Shown here: positions 1 to 4,697 of the stretch, one piece after another
Numbering within the stretch: the first letter of the stretch is position 1
Layout of the letters: every line of letters starts with the position of its first letter
Assembly: GCA_025457725.1 (NCBI GenBank)
Contig: JALOTU010000096.1
Span: 1-11,261, forward strand
Source: Verrucomicrobiota bacterium
GTDB lineage: Bacteria > Verrucomicrobiota > Verrucomicrobiia > Limisphaerales > DSYF01
Direction of reading: 5' to 3'
Length of the DNA: 11,261 nt
Position numbers and translations under genes: made by a program
Notes under the pieces: generated by a model
What the model was told of the DNA's origin: nothing
What the model saw: only the letters and a program-made list of their open reading frames with translations
The model's database searches: none

Positions 1-75
1 GGCGTCAACCAGCGTGGCAAGCGCTCGCGATCGGAGTGGCGGCAGCGCTACCTGGGTGAGTTGCAGAAGCCGTAG
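1..75 (+). CDS. C-terminal end of an unidentified protein (partial)
   Basis: The frame starting at base 1 is open for 24 codons and stops at TAG 73-75. The visible tail is basic (it includes KRSRSEWRQRYLGEL) and ends LQKP. GC-rich third positions fit the neighbouring genes. The gene enters from the left edge and converges on the dehydrogenase whose stop is at 88-90, leaving 12 bases between the two stops. The tail carries no motif I recognise, so I assign no function. It could also be a chance open frame, since 75 bases is little evidence. Confidence 0.45.
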   Translation, partial: GVNQRGKRSRSEWRQRYLGELQKP

Positions 76-87
76 CAAGCGAGGGTG

Positions 88-1080
88 TCAAACCGACAGC
101 ACGATTTTTCCGGATAGGGCACCCGACTTGTGGACAGTGCTGGATTCCTGAAGGTGGTGGGCCTTGGCGGCGTCAGACAGGGGTAAGATGCGGTCGATCC
201 TTGCCCGGAGTTGACCTTGAGCCAGCCATCGATTGATTTCCTCGGCTGCGCCCCGGATTTCCTCGGCGCTGGCGTTGAACATGGCGAAGCCGTGGAGGGA
301 GCAGTTCTTGACGTAAAAGGGTCCTACAGGGAACTCCGGTGTCGCGTCGCGTCCAGCCATGACGATCATTCGGCCCCGGAGCGCGAGGAGGGGAACGGTC
401 TTTTGGAAATCGGGCTCGCGCAAGGTCTCCCACCAGACATTCACGCCGTTGGGTGCCAGCTGACTGACCTGTTGAGTCACATTTTCGGTCTTGTAATTGA
501 TGACGTGGTCGGCTCCGAGTTCATGGCAGAGATCAGCCTTCGCCTGGCTTCCTGCCGTGGTAATGACCGTGGCGCCCATGATCTTTGCCATCTGAACCAC
601 GCAGGAACCCACGCCGCCGCTTCCGCCGTTCACGAACAGCACGTCGCCCCGGCGCAGCTGCGCATGCTGTTGGAGACCCAGATGAGAAGTGACTCCCACG
701 AGTGAGACGGCCACCACTTCTTCGTCCCGCACATTGTCCGGTATGGGGTGGAGCCATTCCTCCTCCACCGCCACCCACTCCGCAAAAGTCCCGGTGCGAT
801 CAGCAAAGCCCATGTTGGTTGCCCAGACCCTGTCACCGGGCTTGAACTTCTTCGCGCTTGTCCCTGCTTCGACCACGGTTCCTGCGAGGTCCCGTCCCAG
901 AATGAACGGGAACTGAATCTTGGCGGGCACCATGCCCGCGCGCCAGTAAACGTCGATCGGGTTCATATCCACCGCTGCCACTTTGACCAGACACTGGTTT
1001 GGTTTGAGTGTGGGTGCCGGCAAATCCCCATAGATGATGACTTCGGGTGGGCCGGTCCGTGTGATGTAGGCAGCTTTCAT
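88..1080 (-). CDS. Zinc-free MDR dehydrogenase, quinone oxidoreductase (QOR) type
   Basis: This 330-residue protein belongs to the medium-chain dehydrogenase/reductase superfamily, NADPH:quinone reductase-like branch. Such enzymes reduce quinones, enones or similar carbonyls with NAD(P)H in the cytoplasm. Residues 1 to about 115 form the GroES-like domain, opening MKAAYITRTGPPEVI and carrying the family block LGRDLAGTVVEAG near 61-73. The Rossmann domain has the nucleotide-binding loop NGGSGGVGS at 151-159, and the C terminus reads SGKIVLSV. The cysteine ligands of zinc MDR enzymes are absent, which supports the zinc-free class. I chose ATG 1078-1080 because MKAAY is the usual family N terminus. 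The frame stays open upstream to 1236, but that 52-residue extension looks nothing like the family. No Shine-Dalgarno is visible. The gene is divergent from the secreted protein at 1248. The natural substrate cannot be read from sequence. Confidence 0.9.
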   Translation of the reverse strand: MKAAYITRTGPPEVIIYGDLPAPTLKPNQCLVKVAAVDMNPIDVYWRAGMVPAKIQFPFILGRDLAGTVVEAGTSAKKFKPGDRVWATNMGFADRTGTFAEWVAVEEEWLHPIPDNVRDEEVVAVSLVGVTSHLGLQQHAQLRRGDVLFVNGGSGGVGSCVVQMAKIMGATVITTAGSQAKADLCHELGADHVINYKTENVTQQVSQLAPNGVNVWWETLREPDFQKTVPLLALRGRMIVMAGRDATPEFPVGPFYVKNCSLHGFAMFNASAEEIRGAAEEINRWLAQGQLRARIDRILPLSDAAKAHHLQESSTVHKSGALSGKIVLSV

Positions 1081-1158
1081 ATTGTTTGTTGCCCATGGAG
1101 ATACACGAATTCCCGCAAAACGAAAGCAGCTTAAACCCAAGGGGATCCCGGTGCATCT

Positions 1159-1173
1159 GTCCCGTTTCGGGAC
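1159..1173. other. Inverted repeat in the divergent intergenic region
   Basis: GTCCCG and CGGGAC (6 bp, perfect) flank a TTT loop. It lies between the divergent genes starting at 1080 (minus) and 1248 (plus). It could be an operator or a small RNA hairpin. It has no T-tract on either side, so it is unlikely to be a terminator. Its core CCCGTTTCGGG recurs, reverse-complemented, at 4624-4634. Confidence 0.35.
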
Positions 1174-1234
1174 GAATGTGGCACGTCTGAGGCTCTTGTA
1201 GAGTCCGGACGGCCGGATTCCTGGCGTCCGCAGC

Positions 1235-1243
1235 AAGGAGGAG
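1235..1243 (+). promoter_or_regulatory. Strong ribosome binding site
   Basis: AAGGAGGAG gives a near-complete anti-16S match. Its GGAGG core ends 6 bases before ATG 1248. It fixes the start of the secreted protein and shows that the host uses Shine-Dalgarno initiation for at least some genes. Confidence 0.85.
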
Positions 1244-1247
1244 TAGC

Positions 1248-1871
1248 ATGAAGAAGTATTTGCTGATTGTGTGCGGTTTCGTTTGCTTGTTGAGCGCTGC
1301 CTGGAGTGCGGAGGAGGGGGGCTTCCCCGAGAGTGAATACGTGATTGTCCAGATGACCACCGCGCAGGTCGAAGAGATCGAATCCCTGCGCCGTGTCACC
1401 CTGGACAAGGATCAGCTCACGCAACTTCGCCAGCTCGCCCCCAATTTTCCCAAGCGGATTGGAGTGGCCTCACCTTTCGTCGAGGAGATCGCCGACAGCC
1501 GATTTTCACCGTGGCCCGATCAGATCACCGGGATTTGGTTTTGCAAGGAGGCGGTGGCCATTCCTCGGGCCTCGCTGCAGGGAAGCGAGGGTTGCCGGGA
1601 ATTTCCCAAGTTGCTCAACGCGGGGGATGCGGTTCTGATTGACACCAAGGGTGGATACGGCATCGGCCCCCGCAATGTGAGTCGGGAAAAGCTTGCTGCC
1701 ACGCTTGCCAAACTGGGCCGGAAGGAACCGGATGGGAAGAATTTCCGGATCTACGTTCTCCGCCCCCCTGTGTTGGACAATGCGCAGGAGGAGCAGGCGG
1801 TTCAAAGGTCCATTGCAGACTTGGCCAAGCTCTGCCGCGAGAACGGCATTGATTGCCGCATCGGGGGATAG
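1248..1871 (+). CDS. Secreted protein of unknown function, possible ExbD/TolR-like C-terminal fold
   Basis: This 207-residue protein starts at an ATG with a strong ribosome binding site. The N terminus is a typical signal peptide: MKKY, a hydrophobic stretch to about residue 17, and likely cleavage around SAAWSA (18-21), so the protein probably acts in the periplasm or outside the cell. The mature part has four cysteines (99, 116, 196, 203) that could form disulfides. Residues about 127-205 run GDAVLIDTKGGYGIG, then a helix (SREKLAATLAKLG), a strand (FRIYVLRPP), a helix (SIADLAKLCRENG) and IDCRI. This order resembles the periplasmic domain of ExbD/TolR, but there is no N-terminal anchor helix with the usual aspartate, and no ExbB/TolQ gene is nearby. 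I regard that resemblance as tentative. A stem-loop follows at 1889-1917. The gene appears to be monocistronic. Confidence 0.75.
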   Translation: MKKYLLIVCGFVCLLSAAWSAEEGGFPESEYVIVQMTTAQVEEIESLRRVTLDKDQLTQLRQLAPNFPKRIGVASPFVEEIADSRFSPWPDQITGIWFCKEAVAIPRASLQGSEGCREFPKLLNAGDAVLIDTKGGYGIGPRNVSREKLAATLAKLGRKEPDGKNFRIYVLRPPVLDNAQEEQAVQRSIADLAKLCRENGIDCRIGG

Positions 1872-1888
1872 CCACCCCTTCATTACCG

Positions 1889-1917
1889 GGAGGCGATCGT
1901 CGCTTTTGGTCGCCTCT
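1889..1917 (+). terminator. Stem-loop after the secreted-protein gene
   Basis: It starts 18 bases after the stop codon. GAGGCGATC pairs with GGTCGCCTC (8 Watson-Crick pairs and one G-T), closing a nine-base loop that contains TTTT. No uninterrupted T-run follows directly, only TGCCTTCCAGGTTTTCC, so it is a moderate rather than a convincing intrinsic terminator. Confidence 0.45.
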
Positions 1918-2065
1918 GCCTTCCAGGTTTTCCTTGAGATTGCGCGGAGCTCTCCGCTTGTGATACCGTTCCAACGTATCGCGGCCTGAGAGGCGCTGGT
2001 GCAACGATGCCCGGCACCCTGTCTTCGCCGCGCGATGCCAAACGGGGTACGCAAAACCCCTCGGC

Positions 2066-2188
2066 ATGATCATGACGCAAACCAAACACCTTGGAATCTC
2101 CTTGGAGAAGCAGGCAGTCCGTTCAGTTCATTTGCCGGGAGGCCTTCCTCCTCGGTTCGCTGGGGCCGGAGAGGAGATTGCCGGGTGA
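2066..2188 (+). CDS. Possible 40-residue ORF overlapping the fixH start
   Basis: ATG 2066 (or ATG 2072) opens a 40-codon frame ending at TGA 2186-2188. That stop overlaps the GTG start of fixH as GTGA, the arrangement expected for translational coupling. The product begins MIMTQTKHLGISLEKQ and ends in a proline/glycine-rich segment. It has no membrane helix and no motif I recognise, and it is not CcoS or CcoG. No ribosome binding site precedes it. It could be a small leader ORF or simply open sequence in the 5' region of fixH. I assign no function. Confidence 0.2.
   Translation: MIMTQTKHLGISLEKQAVRSVHLPGGLPPRFAGAGEEIAG
2170..2176 (+). promoter_or_regulatory. Ribosome binding site that sets the fixH start
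   Basis: AGAGGAG lies 8 bases before GTG 2185. No other candidate start of this frame has comparable support. The site decides for a 181-residue FixH rather than a 243-residue reading from ATG 1999. Confidence 0.7.
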
Positions 2189-2730
2189 GCTCCCGTTCCG
2201 CAAACCCGAGGTCGAGCAGGGTTGACCTGCCGGATACCGAGAGACAGGCGGCGACAGGCGGGCGGCGGAGCTTCAACCCGTGGCCCTATTCGATTGTTGG
2301 CTTCTTTTCCCTGATGATCGTGGCGGCGGTGGTGTGGGTGGTCTTCTGCATCAGCCATGGAACGGATCTGGTGGCGGCGGATTACTATGAACAAGAGATC
2401 GAGTATCAACAACAACTCGATCGCATGGCGCGCGTCCGGGAACTCTCCGGACCTGCGCAAGTGTCTTACGAACCTGCGGGTGATTTCATCCTGGTCCAGG
2501 TTCCGCCGGCGCATGCCGCATCCCAGGTCTCCGGCGTCATCCATCTCTATCGTCCCTCCCAAGCCAGTTTGGATCAGATCCTTCCTCTGGAGGTGACTCA
2601 GGCCGGGGAGCAGCGACTGAAGACCGAAACCCTTGCAGCGGGTGTTTGGAATGTGCGGCTCCAGTGGACCGCAGCCGGCAAGGAGTATTTCCTTGAGGAA
2701 AGAATCTTCATTCAACGCCACGGCACCTAG
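2185..2730 (+). CDS. fixH: FixH/CcoH family protein, cbb3 oxidase assembly
   Basis: FixH (CcoH) is a single-pass inner-membrane protein that helps assemble or stabilise cbb3-type cytochrome c oxidase. From GTG 2185 the product has 181 residues, close to the usual family length. It has a 30-residue cytoplasmic N terminus, the family motif NPWPYSIVG at 31-39, and one membrane helix at about 35-56. Next comes the signature region DLVAADYYEQEIEYQQQLDR at 61-80, then a periplasmic beta-rich domain ending VRLQWTAAGKEYFLEERIF. The start is supported by AGAGGAG at 8 bases spacing and by the GTGA overlap with a short upstream ORF. The next gene starts 12 bases after the stop and is a typical FixH neighbour. 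No oxidase subunit gene (ccoN, ccoO, ccoP), ccoG or ccoI lies in the window, so the oxidase must be encoded elsewhere if this pair serves it. Confidence 0.85.
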   Translation: MSSRSANPRSSRVDLPDTERQAATGGRRSFNPWPYSIVGFFSLMIVAAVVWVVFCISHGTDLVAADYYEQEIEYQQQLDRMARVRELSGPAQVSYEPAGDFILVQVPPAHAASQVSGVIHLYRPSQASLDQILPLEVTQAGEQRLKTETLAAGVWNVRLQWTAAGKEYFLEERIFIQRHGT

Positions 2731-2742
2731 TTCCTGAATCGC

Positions 2743-3432
2743 ATGGCACTGTTCACAGCGTTCATGTTGGGATTTGCCGGCAGCTTGCATTGCGCCGGCA
2801 TGTGCGGTCCCATTGTGTTGGCCATGCCGGCCATCGGGCGGAACTGGGCAACGCAGGTGATGGGTCGGCTCGCCTACAATCTCGGCCGAATCACCACCTA
2901 TGGCCTGCTGGGTTTGGGTTTTGGCCTGCTCGGGCACGTGTTGAATCTGCTGGGAGTTCAACGATGGTTATCCATTGTCGCAGGGCTTGTGATTCTGCTT
3001 GGTTTGTTCGCATGGCCCCTGCGGGGTAGTTTGGCAATCATTGCCTTGCCGGTGGGGCGTTTGAAAGCTGCGTTGGGCAGCATGCTGCAGCGTCGCACGG
3101 TGGGATCCCAATTCCTGTTCGGGGGGCTGAACGGTCTGCTGCCCTGCGGGTTGGTCTATGTTGCCTGCGCGGGGGCCGCCGCAACGGGCAGTGTGAGTGG
3201 TGGGATTCAATACATGCTGCTGTTTGGCTTGGGCACGGTGCCGATGATGTTTGGGCTCGGAGTGGCGGGTCGATTCCTCCATGCGCGGCTGCAGGGGAGG
3301 ATGCAGCGGGTGATTCCGGTGGCCTTGGCGGTAATGGGGGCGTTGTTGATTCTGCGCGGCTTGTCATTGGGTATCCCCTACCTCAGCCCGGACCTCTCGG
3401 ACGGGCCGGGCGGGGGCGCCTGCTGCCATTAG
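2743..3432 (+). CDS. TauE/SafE- or DsbD_2-like polytopic membrane protein
   Basis: This 229-residue inner-membrane protein has about six hydrophobic segments. It belongs to the family annotated as sulfite exporter TauE/SafE or DsbD_2 transmembrane domain, whose members often sit beside fixH, ccoS and ccoI. Evidence is the N-terminal motif GFAGSLHCAGMCGPIV (11-26), with His16, Cys17, Met20 and Cys21 as possible metal or thiol residues, and GGLNGLLPCGLVY (127-139) with Cys135 in a membrane segment. Pseudo-symmetry between the two halves is typical of the fold. A role in copper or thiol handling for cbb3 biogenesis is inferred from the fixH neighbour. The name sulfite exporter is probably a misnomer for this branch. 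The C terminus ends GGGACCH, an unusual Cys-Cys-His tail that could bind metal. ATG 2743 has no clear ribosome binding site, so coupling to fixH is likely. Confidence 0.85.
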   Translation: MALFTAFMLGFAGSLHCAGMCGPIVLAMPAIGRNWATQVMGRLAYNLGRITTYGLLGLGFGLLGHVLNLLGVQRWLSIVAGLVILLGLFAWPLRGSLAIIALPVGRLKAALGSMLQRRTVGSQFLFGGLNGLLPCGLVYVACAGAAATGSVSGGIQYMLLFGLGTVPMMFGLGVAGRFLHARLQGRMQRVIPVALAVMGALLILRGLSLGIPYLSPDLSDGPGGGACCH

Positions 3433-3444
3433 GCGGTGGGTTGG

Positions 3445-3470
3445 GACACGTTTTGAGAAAGAAAAGTGTC
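3445..3470 (+). other. Weak stem-loop after the TauE-like gene
   Basis: GACAC and GTGTC, then TTTT and AAAA separated by a one-base bulge, enclose GAGAAAG, 12 bases after the stop codon. No T-run follows, so termination is doubtful. The rest of the 139-base gap before hisG shows no convincing promoter. Confidence 0.25.
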
Positions 3471-3571
3471 GCCTGAGGCCCTGCAGACTGGCATTCTGAA
3501 CGTTCGTCGCGGCTGAGGAAGTCCGCGGATTGAGTGGCCCCGGGTGGAGCATTCCGGCGAGCCCTACCAAA

Positions 3572-4453
3572 ATGACAAGAAACAAGGTTCTCAGATTCGG
3601 GCTGCCCAAGGGCAGTCTTCAGGAAGCAACGGTTCAGAAGCTGGCCAAGGCAGGCTGGAATGTCTCCGTGAGCAGCCGCGGTTACATCCCCTACGTGGAC
3701 GATGCCGAGCTGCAGATCCGTCTCATACGGGCTCAGGAGATCAGCCGGTATGTCGAGTTGGGGTATCTCGATTGCGGCATTACCGGTCATGACTGGGTCA
3801 TTGAGAACGGTTCCAAGGTGCATGAAGTGGGCGAGTTTATTTTCAGCAAGGTGAGCAGCCGGCCTGCCCGCTGGGTGCTTTGTGTGCCCGAGGACTCCAA
3901 GGTCAAATCCGTCAAGGATCTCAAGGGAAAACGCATTGCAACCGAGGTGGTGAACATCACAAGGAGCTACTTGCGCAAAAACAAGGTCAAGGCGGAGGTC
4001 GAGTTTTCCTGGGGCGCGACTGAGGTGAAGGCGCATGAGCTGGTCGATGCGATTGTGGAGGTCACCGAGACAGGCTCGTCGCTGCGGGCAAACAAGCTGA
4101 GGATCGTGGACACTCTGCTGACTTCCACCCCCCGGCTGATTGCCAACCGCGAGTCATGGAAAAATTCATGGAAGCGCAACAAAATCGAAACCATGGCGCT
4201 GCTGCTGAAGGGCGCACTGGAAGCTGAGTCCAAAGTCGGTCTCAAGATGAATATTCAGGAAAAGAACCTCAGCCGCCTGCTCCATGCCCTGCCTGCGCTC
4301 CGTAATCCCACCATTTCCCAGTTGAGTCTCTCCGGCTGGGTGGCGGTGGAAACCATCATTGACGAACATGTCGTGCGCGAGATGGTGCCCGCCCTGAAGT
4401 CGGCCGGGGCCGAGGGAATCATCGAATATCCACTGAACAAGGTGGTCTATTGA
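3572..4453 (+). CDS. hisG: ATP phosphoribosyltransferase, long form (HisG)
   Basis: HisG catalyses the first step of histidine biosynthesis in the cytoplasm, joining ATP and phosphoribosyl pyrophosphate to give phosphoribosyl-ATP. From ATG 3572 it has 293 residues, the length of the long, self-regulated form. The N terminus reads LRFGLPKGSLQEAT, followed by LGYLDCGITGHDWV. The PRPP-binding region is near EVTETGSSLRANKLRIVDTLLTSTPRLIAN (about 167-196). The last 75 residues or so, ending GAEGIIEYPLNKVVY, form the ACT-like regulatory domain that binds histidine. HisZ is therefore not needed, and none is present. A TTG at 3530 is in frame and has GAGGAAG 8 bases upstream, so a 14-residue longer product is possible, but the ATG gives the usual family N terminus. 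No other his gene is adjacent, so the gene stands alone here. Confidence 0.95.
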   Translation: MTRNKVLRFGLPKGSLQEATVQKLAKAGWNVSVSSRGYIPYVDDAELQIRLIRAQEISRYVELGYLDCGITGHDWVIENGSKVHEVGEFIFSKVSSRPARWVLCVPEDSKVKSVKDLKGKRIATEVVNITRSYLRKNKVKAEVEFSWGATEVKAHELVDAIVEVTETGSSLRANKLRIVDTLLTSTPRLIANRESWKNSWKRNKIETMALLLKGALEAESKVGLKMNIQEKNLSRLLHALPALRNPTISQLSLSGWVAVETIIDEHVVREMVPALKSAGAEGIIEYPLNKVVY

Positions 4454-4474
4454 AGGTGTTCGATTTCAAACCGT

Positions 4475-4503
4475 TTGACATCTGACCATTACTTTTCTAC
4501 TTA
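4475..4503 (+). promoter_or_regulatory. Putative sigma-70-type promoter for the 33-residue gene
   Basis: A consensus -35 box TTGACA (4475-4480) is followed after 17 bases by TACTTA (4498-4503). CTTAAT at 4500-4505 with a 19-base spacer is an alternative. Transcription would start near 4510-4512, leaving only 7-9 bases before ATG 4519. The -10 box is weak, so this rests mainly on the perfect -35 and on its position between hisG and the small gene. Confidence 0.5.
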
Positions 4504-4518
4504 ATTCACGCCAAACTT

Positions 4519-4620
4519 ATGGGTTCACTGAAGAAACGTCGTAAAACGAAGATCAACAAGCACAAGCGTCGCAAGAAGCTGCGCGCGAATCGCCACAAGA
4601 AGCGCACCTGGCAGAAGTAG
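4519..4620 (+). CDS. AURKAIP1/COX24-domain small basic protein (bS22/mS38-like)
   Basis: A complete 33-codon gene, ATG to TAG. The product starts MGSLKKRRKTKINKHKRRKK and ends RTWQK. Eighteen of 33 residues are Lys or Arg, with two His. This matches in length and pattern the short bacterial proteins annotated as AURKAIP1/COX24-domain. Those are related to mitochondrial small-subunit protein mS38 and to actinobacterial ribosomal protein bS22, which begins MGSVIKKRRKRM and also has 33 residues (recalled, not searched). Its likely role is as a small-subunit ribosomal protein binding rRNA near the decoding region. A consensus -35 box precedes it, hairpins follow, and no Shine-Dalgarno is present in the short leader. 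It can easily be missed because of its size. Family assignment is strong by pattern; ribosomal function in this organism is inferred. Confidence 0.88.
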   Translation: MGSLKKRRKTKINKHKRRKKLRANRHKKRTWQK

Positions 4621-4622
4621 GT

Positions 4623-4640
4623 GCCCGAAACGGGTCTTTT
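4623..4640 (+). terminator. Small terminator-like hairpin after the 33-residue gene
   Basis: GCCCG-AAA-CGGGT (four GC pairs plus one G-T) is followed directly by CTTTT, two bases after the stop codon. The stem is short but the T-run fits intrinsic termination. Confidence 0.4.
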
Positions 4641-4647
4641 GCTCGCT

Positions 4648-4680
4648 GGGGCGTCGGTCAACCGAGTTGGCTGACGCCCC
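4648..4680 (+). terminator. Strong 15-bp stem-loop before the TPR gene
   Basis: Left arm 4648-4662 pairs with right arm 4666-4680 (13 Watson-Crick and two G-T pairs) around the loop CGA. The outer eight pairs are GGGGCGTC/GACGCCCC. It is followed by TGCTGTATTTTA, with only four consecutive Ts set eight bases from the stem. It may terminate transcription of the small gene, or lie in the leader of the TPR gene, whose ATG is only 17 bases downstream. Confidence 0.55.
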
Positions 4681-4697
4681 TGCTGTATTTTATCCCC

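Larger units (their letters stand above)
1872..2184. other. 313-base intergenic region upstream of fixH
   Basis: This gap holds the stem-loop at 1889-1917, a second dyad GCGGAG-CT-CTCCGC at 1944-1957, a 10-bp palindrome CATGATCATG at 2065-2074, and a possible 40-codon ORF (2066-2188). I looked for an FNR/Anr box (TTGAT-N4-ATCAA), which often controls cbb3-related genes, and found none. No convincing sigma-70 promoter stands out, though the fixH pair probably has its promoter here. Confidence 0.5.

Noticed and set aside
1081..1236. 52-residue N-terminal extension of the quinone-oxidoreductase-type protein
   Set aside because: The frame is open, but the extension has no similarity to the family start, is arginine- and proline-rich, and runs through the intergenic inverted repeat. 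MKAAYITRTG at 1080 is the usual N terminus.
2065..2074. 10-bp palindrome CATGATCATG as a regulator site for fixH
   Set aside because: It overlaps the start of the doubtful 40-codon ORF, does not match the FNR/Anr consensus, and has no second copy nearby. A chance palindrome of this size is common.
1999..2184. 62-residue N-terminal extension of FixH from ATG 1999
   Set aside because: It has no ribosome binding site, its composition is unlike protein-coding sequence here, and it would make FixH much longer than the family. GTG 2185 has a good Shine-Dalgarno.
2128..2961. 277-codon minus-strand open frame across fixH and the TauE-like gene
   Set aside because: It is antisense to two well-supported genes and shows His/Gln-rich antisense composition without any domain.
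3530..3571. TTG 3530 as the start of hisG
   Set aside because: It has GAGGAAG upstream and cannot be excluded, but the 14 added residues are not part of the HisG fold and ATG 3572 gives the normal N terminus.
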